Below the pieces are notes generated by a model. It had not been told where the DNA came from. It worked only from the letters and a program-made list of their open reading frames with translations, and did not search any database. Of a DNA stretch of 64,000 nt, positions 40,811 to 48,947 are shown piece after piece (the first letter of the stretch is position 1; each line of letters opens with the position of its first letter). The position numbers were made by a program, and so were the translations under genes. This DNA is from DASUAS01 sp963809795 (lineage in GTDB: Bacteria; Actinomycetota; Acidimicrobiia; IMCC26256; DASPTH01): positions 248,001 to 312,000 of the forward strand of contig CAWELN010000009.1 of assembly GCA_963809795.1 (NCBI GenBank), read 5' to 3'.

Positions 40811-41296
40811 TCAGGCGCAGTCGTCGCAGAACTGGCGTTCAGGATCGGCGAGCCGTCGTAGGGGCAGGAGCAGGAAGCACGACTGGCAGAGGAACTCGTC
40901 GGGGCGACGCGGGACGATCCTCGTGGGTCCGTCGGCGCGGTCGTCGCCGTCGGCCTCTTCCTCCTCGAGGTCCTCCTCGTCGTCCTCGAGCGTGGCGCTG
41001 GCGGTGCGTTCCTGGAGCAGGACGTCGAGCGGCTCCTCCACGTCGTCCGGGTGCAGCTCCTCGTCGAGGTCGACGACGCCGTCGTCGTCCTCCTCCTCCG
41101 GGGTCTCGATGGTGGTGGCGGTGGTCTCGTCGGTGACGACCGGCACGGGGACCTCGGGGCTCACCTCGAGCTCCTCGTCGAGCAGGTCGATGTCGTCACC
41201 CTCGTCGTCGTCGACCAGGTCCTCGTCGACGAGGTCGTCTTCCGCGATCTCTTCGTCGTCGATCTCGGGTTCGTCGTCGAATTCTTCGTCGCTCAT
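40811..41296 (-). CDS. DUF4193-type acidic protein with C-terminal zinc ribbon
   Basis: A 161-residue, extremely acidic protein (MSDEEFDDEPEIDDEEIAED onward) with a C-terminal CxxC...CxxC zinc ribbon (FLCQSCFLLLPLRR, QFCDDCA). Actinobacterial DUF4193 proteins have this layout, although they are usually nearer 100 aa, so the middle acidic and Thr-rich insert is long. Function is unknown; an acidic tail with a small zinc knuckle suggests a role with RNA polymerase or ribosomes. A TATATT element (41386-41381 on this strand) about 85 nt upstream may be its promoter. Confidence 0.82.
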   Translation of the reverse strand: MSDEEFDDEPEIDDEEIAEDDLVDEDLVDDDEGDDIDLLDEELEVSPEVPVPVVTDETTATTIETPEEEDDDGVVDLDEELHPDDVEEPLDVLLQERTASATLEDDEEDLEEEEADGDDRADGPTRIVPRRPDEFLCQSCFLLLPLRRLADPERQFCDDCA

Positions 41297-41428
41297 CGTG
41301 GCTCCGAGCGGTCGGCCGACCGGGATCGGCCACGCGGGGGTCGAGTGGTCAGTGGGGCGGTCGGCGGGTTGAGGGGCGCGGAATATAACACCCGCACCTG
41401 TGTGCAGTCGCGACCCAAACCGGCACGG

Positions 41429-41455
41429 TCGTACACCTATTCCCCAGGTGTACGA
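41429..41455. promoter_or_regulatory. Perfect 10-bp inverted repeat
   Basis: TCGTACACCT and AGGTGTACGA are exact inverted copies separated by ATTCCCC. The element lies about 45 bp upstream of the TATATT box proposed for the DUF4193 gene and downstream of the thymidylate synthase gene on the same strand. There is no T-run on either side, so an operator or a structured RNA element is more likely than a classical terminator. Confidence 0.6.
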
Positions 41456-41482
41456 CGGGCCGGGATGCCCGGATGGTGAAGA

Positions 41483-41576
41483 GGGGGCCCAGGAGACCGT
41501 TGGGGCCACTGGCTGGCCCGACGTGCCCTGCAGGTCGGGTTATTGCAGCGTTCTCTACTTGGTCTCCTGAGCCCCC
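41483..41576 (-). ncRNA. Candidate structured RNA or miniature inverted-repeat element
   Basis: GGGGGCCCAGGAGACC (41483-41498) and GGTCTCCTGAGCCCCC (41561-41576) can form a 16-bp closing stem. Read as minus-strand RNA the single mismatch becomes a G-U pair, which favours transcription from that strand. Inside lie two smaller possible hairpins (GGGCCA with TGGCCC; CCCGAC with GTCGGG). No coding frame of note crosses it and I see no flanking target duplication. It does not contain the conserved loops of 4.5S, 6S, tmRNA or RNase P RNA that I could check by eye. The rest of the 491-bp gap holds a T-run at 41752-41757 with no good hairpin. Confidence 0.4.
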
Positions 41577-41787
41577 GTGCCCATCTCTCACCCGGCGCCT
41601 TCGCCTCGCGGACGACGCGACCCACGACCGAGCGGTGAGGACGCCACGTAGTACGCCTGACGGAGGGGGTCCGTGTCAAGCGGGAGCCGATCCGCACCCA
41701 GCACCGTGACCTGCACCGACGCGCGTCGACGCTGGTCAGCGTGCCTGTGAATTTTTTCCTGCTGTCAGCCTGCCGGCAAGCCTCTGG

Positions 41788-43398
41788 TCACACGGTCCCG
41801 GCGGCGCGCCGGGCCTCGGCCGCCCGCTCCGCGGCGAGGCGCTCGAGCTCATAGGTCGTGTGGTCGACGTACGACATGGCCGCCGCGATCGCGCGGTGGC
41901 CGGCTTGCTCCGCGATCAGCCGGTGCATCTCCTGGCCGATCTGCCGGTACGACGCGTGGCCCGACGGCGCGGTCCGCAACTCGAGCATGTGCATCGCCTC
42001 GCGCGCATTCAGCTGCATCGTGAACCGGATGCCGTACGCGAGCGACACCGCGTACGGCGCCTGCTCCGGGAACGGATCGAGCAGCGCGTCGTAGAGCGCG
42101 GCCGAGCGTTCCATCGCGTCGTCGAACTGGTCGCGCAATCCGGCTTCCTCGACCGCATCCGGGATCTCGTACCCATGACGCGTCGACAGCGGTTGCCACT
42201 CGATGGTGAGCATCCGGTGACGTTGCAGATCGCGGAACGCGCCGTAGTCGGCGACGATGTCGAAGCGGTAGTCGACGCGCTCGAACGCGCGCCCGGGCTT
42301 GTGCCGACGGTTGCGACGATCACCGACGTACGCGCGGAGGAGCGCGGCGCGGTCGTCGTCGCCCAGCGTGCGAACCTTCGCCAGCACCTGGTCCTCGGGG
42401 AGGTGCGTCTGCGGGTAGCAGATGGCGGCGAGGAGCTTGTCCTCGGCCGCCGGGTCGAAGTCGGTGAGGGTGACCGCGGGCCTCGGTTCAGCCCGCTCAC
42501 CTGCGAAGATGCGCTCGACCAGCTCCCGGGTGGAGTGGCGGGTCTCCGCCAGGTAGGCGCTCCAGGCGACCCCGCGGTCCTCGCGGTCGACCCGGGTGAG
42601 GAAGCTCGGGATCACCTTGCGGAGCTCGTCCAACATCATCGCCGAGTACGCGCGCGCTTCGGGCAACGGGTGCGCGCGCATGCGCAGGAGCAACGCCTCG
42701 TAACCCTGACCGGTGCCGTAGATGCCGACGTTCGACAGCGTGGCCGCGGGGAGGACGCCGCGGACCGCGTCGCACGCCTTCGCCTTGATCGTCTGCTTGT
42801 AGACGAAGTCGGAGTCGCGCGGATCCTTCGGGTAGCGCTCGCGCGCCCAGTCGGTGAGGCGCGGCAGCATCTCGGCGTAGGTGGTGAACTGCGCGTCCAT
42901 GTCGGCGATGTAGCGCCATGCGTGCTCGCGTGACGCGAGCACCGCGCTGTCGCGGTAGTAGCGGAAGCGGCCGTCGAGCTTCTTGTCGTACTCGATGTAG
43001 CGCGTCGACTGCTCGAGGTACGCCATGAGGCGACCCCACTCGAGGATCTTGGTGAGCAGGTTCGACGACTGCTCGCACGCGAGGTGCACGCCACCGAGCT
43101 GCGCGACGGAGTCGTCGCCGTATTCGAGGAACACGCGGTCGTACAGCTCCTCCGCCCGCCGCAGCCCGATGGTCGCGTCGACGGTGAGGTCGCCGGTGAG
43201 GTCGAGGTCGTTCACGAACTCGTCGAGGAACAGTCGGCGCAGACTCTTGTGCGTGCGCGAGTAGCGCGCGAACAACGCGCCCTTCACGACCTCGGGCAGG
43301 TTGACGAGCGCGAACACCGGACGGTCGAGGTTGGTGAAGTACGGCCGGAGGACGGCCGCCTCGTCGTCGGTGAAGTTCTCGGAGGGGTACACGCCCAC
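41788..43398 (-). CDS. Two-domain ThyX-like flavin-dependent thymidylate synthase family protein
   Basis: A 536-residue protein made of two ThyX-like halves. The first (about 1-270) has 'GDDSVAQLGGVHLACEQSSN' and 'TLSNVGIYGTGQGYEALLLR'; the second (about 290-536) has DLQRHRMLTIEWQPLSTRHG, matching the RHR-x7-S ThyX motif, and 'RFTMQLNAREAMHMLELRTA'. ThyX makes dTMP from dUMP with FAD and methylenetetrahydrofolate. Normal ThyX is about 250 aa and tetrameric with sites between subunits. GGAGG at 43406-43410 sets the GTG at 43398 as start. Whether it is the cell's dTMP source is uncertain. Confidence 0.85.
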   Translation of the reverse strand: MGVYPSENFTDDEAAVLRPYFTNLDRPVFALVNLPEVVKGALFARYSRTHKSLRRLFLDEFVNDLDLTGDLTVDATIGLRRAEELYDRVFLEYGDDSVAQLGGVHLACEQSSNLLTKILEWGRLMAYLEQSTRYIEYDKKLDGRFRYYRDSAVLASREHAWRYIADMDAQFTTYAEMLPRLTDWARERYPKDPRDSDFVYKQTIKAKACDAVRGVLPAATLSNVGIYGTGQGYEALLLRMRAHPLPEARAYSAMMLDELRKVIPSFLTRVDREDRGVAWSAYLAETRHSTRELVERIFAGERAEPRPAVTLTDFDPAAEDKLLAAICYPQTHLPEDQVLAKVRTLGDDDRAALLRAYVGDRRNRRHKPGRAFERVDYRFDIVADYGAFRDLQRHRMLTIEWQPLSTRHGYEIPDAVEEAGLRDQFDDAMERSAALYDALLDPFPEQAPYAVSLAYGIRFTMQLNAREAMHMLELRTAPSGHASYRQIGQEMHRLIAEQAGHRAIAAAMSYVDHTTYELERLAAERAAEARRAAGTV

Positions 43399-43500
43399 AG
43401 TCTCGCCTCCAGCGCGCTGGCCCACCGGCCAGGGCTGGCGATGGTATCGGCGGCACCTCCGGCCGACGCGGACTTCACGGTTTCGGGAGAAAGAATCCGC

Positions 43501-44160
43501 TCAGAGCACGAGCACGAAGGCGCCGGGCACGACGTCGACGGTGACGAGCGCGGCGGGGGGCACCGCCACGCCGTCGACCTCGAGCGGGACCGGGCCCCGG
43601 TCCGCCCGCACCTCGACGTGGCGGCCACGGGTCTGGGTGATGTCGGGGTGCGGGAGGTGGACGCCCTGGGGCAGCCGGGCCCGGACCCCCGCCCGCTCGC
43701 CCCGCGCCACCGCGTACACCTGGACCTCGATCTGGCCATCCCCCGGGTGCCCCCGCGGCACGACGTCGGCGCCGCGCAGGTGCTGACCGCTGGCCACCAC
43801 GACGCCGGTGGCGCGCCCGTCGTGGGCGACCCGCTCGTCGACCCGGACCCGGACCTCCCGGGCCGGGGTGAACCGGCCCGTCCGGTCCGGGGCCACGCCG
43901 ACCACGACCATGTTCACCGCGAACAGCTCCCGGTCGTCGGCGACCACGCGCAGCCCGTCGAGGCTGAGCTCCAGGGCCGTCCCCCCGGCGGCGTGGAGCC
44001 CGAGCGCCCGGGCCAGGTCGGAGCCGGCCGCGGGCCGGAACTCGATCCGGGCGCCGGGATGGTCCCGCACCGCGGCGGCCAGGGCGGCGTCGTCGCCCTC
44101 GACCTGCCACTCGGGCGGCCCCGAGGCCGGGCGCTCCCACGGCCTGCCCTTCTCGATCAC
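43501..44160 (-). CDS. Lipid kinase-like protein lacking the catalytic domain
   Basis: A 219-residue protein resembling the C-terminal substrate-binding domain of diacylglycerol/sphingosine kinases (YegS/LcbB type): an N-terminal 'IEFRPAAGSDLARALGL', FAVNMVVVGVAPD where kinases have a similar strand, and an ending in which 'LEVDGVAVPPAALVTVDVVP' and GAFVLVL copy the typical kinase tail. The ATP-binding GGDGT loop of the missing N-terminal domain is absent. It follows the ThyX-like gene on the same strand and ends upstream of it; helY starts 4 bp to the other side. It may be a regulatory or binding subunit, or an eroded kinase. Confidence 0.7.
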   Translation of the reverse strand: MIEKGRPWERPASGPPEWQVEGDDAALAAAVRDHPGARIEFRPAAGSDLARALGLHAAGGTALELSLDGLRVVADDRELFAVNMVVVGVAPDRTGRFTPAREVRVRVDERVAHDGRATGVVVASGQHLRGADVVPRGHPGDGQIEVQVYAVARGERAGVRARLPQGVHLPHPDITQTRGRHVEVRADRGPVPLEVDGVAVPPAALVTVDVVPGAFVLVL

Positions 44161-44164
44161 GGGG

Positions 44165-46795
44165 TCAGGCCGAGGCCACGCTCGACGCCGCCACGACCCC
44201 CCGGTGGCACGCCTCGGCGGCCTCCCGGGCCCGCAGCCGGGTCTCGGGGTCGGCCGCGACCTCTCCCACCTGGCGCAGGAGGTCGATGCACTGCTTCACG
44301 TGGCGGACGAAGTCGCCGCCGGTCATCTCGTCGTCGTCGAGCACCTCGGCGAGGGTGTCGCCCGCCGCCCAGTCGTGGACGTAGGGCGTGAAGCCGGGGT
44401 CCGGGGGCCGGGTCTCGGGCAGCCCGGCATCGTCCTCGTTGGCCCGCAGCTGCTCCCCGAGCCGCTCGACGGCGCGGGCCCGCTTGGCCACCGTCTTGGT
44501 GGGCCAGCGCGCCGGCGGCATCGGGTGCTGCCCGTCGGGCCCCCGACGCTCGTAGGTGAAGCAGGAGACCACCGCGGCGAGCTCGGGCGGCCGCAGGCCG
44601 TCGAGGAGGTCCTCACGCAGCGCCTCCGCGAGCAGCAGGTCGGTCTCGGTGTAGAGGCGGGCCAGCTGCTCCCCGGCGTCGGTGAGCTGCCAGCCGTCGA
44701 CGTAGCCCCAGGCCTCCAGCACCCGCAGGACGCGGTCGAACTGGCGGGCGAGGCTCTCGCTGCGGCCCCGCACCCGCCGCTCGGTGCGCTGCACGTCGCG
44801 CTCGAAGCGCTCGAGCGCGGCGGCGGCCCGCAGCTTCTGCTCGCGTTGCGGGTCGCGGCTGAGGGGGTGCGCGGCGAGGGCGTCCTCGAGCTCGTCCCGG
44901 CGCCGTTCCTCGCGGCGCGTACGTCTGCCGTCGTCGTGGAGCTTCACCCGCCGCAGCCGATCGGCGGCCTGGCGGCGGAACGCCGGGTTGCGGGGCGCGA
45001 ACGGCGTCGGGAGATCGATGGTGGCGGCGCGCCGGGGCGGCCCGTCGAAGTCCTGGGGGCCCAGGCGCACGACGTCGCGACCCGGTGTGACCGCGACCAG
45101 GCGGCTCCCGCCGCCCCGCCGGTGCTCGTGGTTGAGCACCGCGACGCGCCCGCCGCGGCGGCGGACCACGACGACGTCGCCGGGTCGGAGCGCCTCCATC
45201 GCCTCGGTGATGCGCCGACCGCCCGACGCTCCGTTGCGGCGCAGCGTCTCCAGCTCGGTGGCCAGCGCGCGGTACTCCTCGACCGGCCCGACGTCGGCTC
45301 CGATGAGCTCGCGCTGGCGCCCCACCTGCTGCTTGGTGCGGTCGAGCTGGCGCTCGAGGGTCACGACGTCGCGGTCGGCGTGGTACTGCGCGAACGAGAG
45401 GTTGAGCAGGTGATGGGCCTCGAACTTCGTGTAGCGGCGGACGAGGTTGGCCGCCATGTTGTAGGTCGGCCGGAACGACGACCGCAGCGCGTCGCTGCGC
45501 CGCGACGCCAACGACGCCACCTGGTCGAAGGGCACGAACGGGCTCCAGCACACGATGGCGTAGCCCCGCTCGTCGATGCCGCGCCGGCCCGCCCGCCCGG
45601 TGAGCTGGGTGTACTCCCCCGGCGTGAGGAACTCGTGGCGCTCTCCCGTGAACTTCGACAGCTTCTCGATGACGACCGAGCGCGCCGGCATGTTGATGCC
45701 GAGGGCGAGGGTCTCGGTGGCGAACACCACCTTCACCAGGCCACCGGCGAAGGCCTCCTCCACCGCCTCCTTCATCGGCGGCACCATCCCCGCGTGGTGG
45801 GCGGCGAAGCCCGCCTCCAACCCCGCCAGCCACTGGTCGTAGCGGAGCACGTCGAGGTCGTCGTCGGCGAGGCCGGCGGTCTTGGCGTCGGCGATCTCGC
45901 GGATGAGGGCCCGTTCGTGCGGCTCGGTGAGGCGGAGCCCGGCGGCCAGGCACTGCTCCACCGCCTGGTCGCAGCCCTTGCGGCTGAAGATGAACGCGAT
46001 GGCGGGCAGCATCGACTCCGCCGCGAGCAGCTCGGCGGTCTCGACCCGGCTCGGGGTGCGCAGCCGGGTGCGGGGCCGGCCGCGCCAGCCGGGGTCGCGG
46101 GCGTTGCGGGCGTCGAGGCGGGCGGCGTCGGGGTTGGGGCGGAGCTCGCCGTCGGGCCCGGCGACGAACGTCGGCAGCAGGTGCAGCTGGTCGGCGCCCC
46201 GCTCGCCGACGAGGTAGCGGTGCTCGAGCGTCACCGGGCGGTGCTCCTCGATGATGGCCGCGGTGCTCCCGCGCACCGTCTCGATCCAGGCCGCGACCTC
46301 CTCGGCGTTCGACACCGTCGCCGAGAGGCACACGAGGGTCACCTCGGGCGGCAGGTGGACGATGACCTCCTCCCACACCGGCCCGCGGTAGCGGTCCTGC
46401 AGGTAGTGCACCTCGTCGAGCACGACGTACTGCAGGTCCTCGAGCGCGGGCGACGCCGCGTAGATCATGTTGCGCAGGACCTCGGTGGTCATCACCACGA
46501 TCGGTGCGTCGCCGTTCACCGAGTTGTCACCGGTGAGCAGACCCACGGTGCGGGGTCCGTGGACGCGCGCGAGATCGCCGTACTTCTGGTTCGACAACGC
46601 CTTCAGCGGCGTGGTGTAGAAGACCTTCCCGCCCGCGGCGAGCGCGCGCTCGACCGCGTACTCCGCGACCAGCGTCTTGCCCGAGCCGGTCGGCGCCGCC
46701 ACCAGGACGCTGTCGCCGGCGTCGAGCGCGTCGAGCGCGTCCCGCTGGAACTGGTCGAGGGGGAACCCGCGCCCGGCTTCGAAGGTGGCGCGCAC
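44165..46795 (-). CDS. helY: Ski2/Mtr4-like DExH helicase (HelY)
   Basis: An 876-residue superfamily 2 helicase. Motif I APTGSGKTLV, motif II LDEVHYL, motif III CLSATVSN and motif VI QLTGRAGRRGID are intact; 'HHAGMVPPMKEAVEEAFAGG' and ATETLALGINMPAR are also standard. The C-terminal 350 residues contain the arch/KOW-like segment (ALRPGDVVVVRRRGGR) and the helical DSHCT-like domain. It unwinds structured RNA or RNA-DNA. Genes for TatC and TatA follow upstream, as in M. tuberculosis (Rv2092c-Rv2094c), confirming orthology with HelY. Confidence 0.94.
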   Translation of the reverse strand: MRATFEAGRGFPLDQFQRDALDALDAGDSVLVAAPTGSGKTLVAEYAVERALAAGGKVFYTTPLKALSNQKYGDLARVHGPRTVGLLTGDNSVNGDAPIVVMTTEVLRNMIYAASPALEDLQYVVLDEVHYLQDRYRGPVWEEVIVHLPPEVTLVCLSATVSNAEEVAAWIETVRGSTAAIIEEHRPVTLEHRYLVGERGADQLHLLPTFVAGPDGELRPNPDAARLDARNARDPGWRGRPRTRLRTPSRVETAELLAAESMLPAIAFIFSRKGCDQAVEQCLAAGLRLTEPHERALIREIADAKTAGLADDDLDVLRYDQWLAGLEAGFAAHHAGMVPPMKEAVEEAFAGGLVKVVFATETLALGINMPARSVVIEKLSKFTGERHEFLTPGEYTQLTGRAGRRGIDERGYAIVCWSPFVPFDQVASLASRRSDALRSSFRPTYNMAANLVRRYTKFEAHHLLNLSFAQYHADRDVVTLERQLDRTKQQVGRQRELIGADVGPVEEYRALATELETLRRNGASGGRRITEAMEALRPGDVVVVRRRGGRVAVLNHEHRRGGGSRLVAVTPGRDVVRLGPQDFDGPPRRAATIDLPTPFAPRNPAFRRQAADRLRRVKLHDDGRRTRREERRRDELEDALAAHPLSRDPQREQKLRAAAALERFERDVQRTERRVRGRSESLARQFDRVLRVLEAWGYVDGWQLTDAGEQLARLYTETDLLLAEALREDLLDGLRPPELAAVVSCFTYERRGPDGQHPMPPARWPTKTVAKRARAVERLGEQLRANEDDAGLPETRPPDPGFTPYVHDWAAGDTLAEVLDDDEMTGGDFVRHVKQCIDLLRQVGEVAADPETRLRAREAAEACHRGVVAASSVASA

Positions 46796-46808
46796 GAGGA
46801 CCCTCCCC

Positions 46809-47087
46809 TCAGGGCGTCGAGGTCGCCGGCGCGCTCGTGGGCGGCGCCGTGGTGGTGGTCTCGCCGGGGACGGTCGTCGCCTCGCCGCCGGGCACGGTCG
46901 TCGAGGTCGCGACCGTGGCGGGCACCGACGAGGTGCCCGAGTCGCGGTTGGGCCGGAGGAACCACACCAGTGACGCGGTCACGATGATCACCGCCAACGA
47001 CGCGAGCACGGCGATGACGACCTCGCGGCGGTCGCGCGGCGGCTTCCACCCGGTCCCGCGGCGGCTGCCCTTGCGTTGGGGGCTCAT
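46809..47087 (-). CDS. Small single-pass membrane protein with Thr/Pro-rich tail
   Basis: A 92-residue protein: basic N-terminus (SPQRKGSRRGTGWKPPRDRR), one transmembrane helix (VIAVLASLAVIIVTASLVWF) and an extracytoplasmic Ser/Thr/Pro tail rich in TTVP repeats. The topology by the positive-inside rule puts the tail outside. It lies between tatC and helY, with a 7-bp gap to tatC and 13 bp to helY, so it is part of the same unit. No family is recognised; it could be an accessory of the Tat translocase or unrelated. Confidence 0.75.
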   Translation of the reverse strand: MSPQRKGSRRGTGWKPPRDRREVVIAVLASLAVIIVTASLVWFLRPNRDSGTSSVPATVATSTTVPGGEATTVPGETTTTAPPTSAPATSTP

Positions 47088-47094
47088 GCGGCTC

Positions 47095-47835
47095 TCATCG
47101 CTTCAGCACTCTCCCGATGATGATCGATCCCTCGTAGAAGATGTACATGGGGATGGCCATCGCGAACAGCGAGTATGGGTCCTGGCTGGGCGTGATGATG
47201 GCCGCGAACGCCACGATGATCACCGCTGCGTAGCGGCGCCAGCTCCGGAGCTGTCGGGTCGTCAGCACCCGGGCGATCAGCAGGAACACCAGGATCACCG
47301 GGAACTCGAACGACAGCCCGAAGGCGAGGATCATGAGCGAGACGAGCGAGATGTACTTGTCGGCGGTCAGCAAGGGCCGGAGGTCGGACCCGCCGATGTT
47401 CAACAGGAACTGGAGGGCGGGCTGGAGCGTGAGCAGCGCCACGACCGCGCCCATCGCGAACAGCACGATCGACGCCAGGATGAACGGGACCGCGTACTTC
47501 TTCTCGGTCGGGTTCAGGCCCGGGGTGATGAACCGCCACAGCTGCCAGAGCCAGACCGGCAGCGCCAGGACGATGCCACCGTAGGTGGCGATCTTCAGCC
47601 GGGTGGCGAAGGCGTCGAGCGGGCCGGTGAAGATGAACTTCTGCCCGTGTCCCCGGGGCACCGCGTTGTTGTAGAACGTGATCAGCCAGCTGATGATCTC
47701 CGGGGCGAAGATGAACACGAGCGTCCCGGCGACGGCCACCGCCACGATGGAGATGATCAGCCGCCGGCGCAGCTCGCCGAGGTGCTCGAAGACCGTCATC
47801 CGGCCTTCGGGATTGCGTGCTTTGCGGATGGGCAC
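47095..47835 (-). CDS. tatC: Twin-arginine translocase subunit TatC
   Basis: A 246-residue TatC with six membrane helices. 'MTVFEHLGELRRRLIISIVA' carries the conserved HLxELRxR motif with the functional glutamate, and 'LWRFITPGLNPTEKKYAVPF' is the second conserved cytoplasmic loop. TatC recognises twin-arginine signal peptides and works with TatA, encoded 8 bp upstream. The gene order tatA-tatC-helY matches M. tuberculosis. Confidence 0.96.
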   Translation of the reverse strand: MPIRKARNPEGRMTVFEHLGELRRRLIISIVAVAVAGTLVFIFAPEIISWLITFYNNAVPRGHGQKFIFTGPLDAFATRLKIATYGGIVLALPVWLWQLWRFITPGLNPTEKKYAVPFILASIVLFAMGAVVALLTLQPALQFLLNIGGSDLRPLLTADKYISLVSLMILAFGLSFEFPVILVFLLIARVLTTRQLRSWRRYAAVIIVAFAAIITPSQDPYSLFAMAIPMYIFYEGSIIIGRVLKR

Positions 47836-47843
47836 GGGGCGGG

Positions 47844-48188
47844 TCAGGCAGGATCGGCCGGGCCACCGGGTGCAGGCGTGCCGGGCTCAGGGGTCGCCGG
47901 CTCGGCCGGGGGGATGGCGGGAGCGTCTGCGGCCGGGCTCGCGGAGGTCTCGGCCGGCTCCTCTTTGGGCGGGAGCATCGGGACCGGGTCACCGGGCGGT
48001 GACGACGACGGCGCGTCGAACTCGGACACGACGTCGCGCAACTCGCTCTTGAGGTGCTGCTGCACCCGCTTGAACTCACGGAAGCCCTTCCCGACCTGCC
48101 GGGCGATCTCGGGCATCTTGTCGGGGCCGAAGACGAGCAACGCGATCACGAGGACCACGAGGATCTCGGCCGGGCCGAGCGAGGGCAT
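47844..48188 (-). CDS. tatA: Sec-independent translocase protein TatA/TatB family
   Basis: A 114-residue protein with an N-terminal membrane helix (LGPAEILVVLVIALLVFGPD), the FGP hinge and an amphipathic helix (KMPEIARQVGKGFREFKRV), followed by a Pro/Ala-rich tail. These are the TatA/B hallmarks; GFREFK is typical, and the Glu in PAEIL is present. It forms the Tat pore with TatC. The Pro-rich 50-residue tail is longer than usual. No second TatA-like gene is in the window, so it may serve both A and B roles. Confidence 0.92.
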   Translation of the reverse strand: MPSLGPAEILVVLVIALLVFGPDKMPEIARQVGKGFREFKRVQQHLKSELRDVVSEFDAPSSSPPGDPVPMLPPKEEPAETSASPAADAPAIPPAEPATPEPGTPAPGGPADPA

Positions 48189-48242
48189 CGGGGCTTCCTT
48201 TCCGCCGGGCTGACCCGACGGACAGCCTAACCCCGCCGCGGT

Positions 48243-48482
48243 CTAGCTCTGCGACCGGTGTTCGTCGCCGCGGCCGTCGGCGGACGTGGTCTGGCGGTCG
48301 AGATGACGGCGCGTGGTGCGCGTCTCGGTGTGCACCCCGGCGACCTGACGGGAGATCGCGTCACGGAACTCGGTGAACTCGCGGACCGAGGGCTCGACGT
48401 CGTCGACGTGGCGGCGGGAGGCGTACGCGACAACTCCAGCACCGACCCCGAGGATCACCACCACCACCCACACGGCCACCAT
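48243..48482 (-). CDS. Small membrane-anchored hypothetical protein (79 aa)
   Basis: One N-terminal transmembrane helix (MVAVWVVVVILGVGAGVVAY) followed by a charged helical tail ('DDVEPSVREFTEFRDAISRQ' and RTTRRHLDRQT). It is probably anchored with its C-terminus in the cytoplasm. It lies 54 bp upstream of tatA on the same strand and may be co-transcribed. No family recognised. Confidence 0.7.
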   Translation of the reverse strand: MVAVWVVVVILGVGAGVVAYASRRHVDDVEPSVREFTEFRDAISRQVAGVHTETRTTRRHLDRQTTSADGRGDEHRSQS

Positions 48483-48491
48483 GGACGGATG

Positions 48492-48836
48492 CTACTCCGG
48501 GGTCGTTCTACGCACCAAGGCCACGAGCTGCTGGAACCAGGTGTCGTCCTCGAGCAGCACGTGCAGGTCGAGCAGGTCGTCGGGCGTGAGCGGCGGACCG
48601 GAGTGCGGCTCGGCCAGCTCGGCGGGCCAGCTCCACCGCTCGTGCGGCGCGCCGGCCGACACGAGCAGGTCGACGATACGCGGGCTCGCCTCGCGGTGCA
48701 CCGTCTGCTCGCATCCCGGACACCGGAAGCGGTACGCGCTCGGCATCTCCTCGTCACTGCACACCCGGACGGTGAGGTCGTCGATCTGGAGTTGCACGTC
48801 CCCGCACGCCGGGCATTGGGCTCGCACCGTGGTCAT
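48492..48836 (-). CDS. CpXC-like zinc-ribbon protein
   Basis: A 114-residue protein with an N-terminal double CxxC zinc ribbon (AQCPACGDVQLQIDD, RFRCPGCEQTV) followed by an acidic helical part (LTPDDLLDLHVLLEDDTWFQ) ending QLVALVRRTTPE. The layout agrees with CpXC-type zinc-finger proteins and with small actinobacterial proteins encoded near tatA. The role is unknown, but it could bind RNA or a protein partner. ATG 48836 (MTTVRAQCPAC) is the natural start; a longer frame upstream is antisense to the GDPD gene. Confidence 0.8.
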   Translation of the reverse strand: MTTVRAQCPACGDVQLQIDDLTVRVCSDEEMPSAYRFRCPGCEQTVHREASPRIVDLLVSAGAPHERWSWPAELAEPHSGPPLTPDDLLDLHVLLEDDTWFQQLVALVRRTTPE

Positions 48837-48947
48837 GTCGGGCCCACCTCCCAGGAAAACTCGTGGCCCACTTGCCAGCAGCCATCGGCATGCGGGCGTG
48901 GGCACTTGAGAATCCCGGGCCGGGTGCGACGTGGGTAACAATCGGGC

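Noticed and set aside
41729..41757. Rho-independent terminator (ACGCTG-GT-CAGCGT followed by T6)
   Set aside because: The loop would be only 2 nt, and the T-run starts 9 nt after the stem; not a credible terminator.
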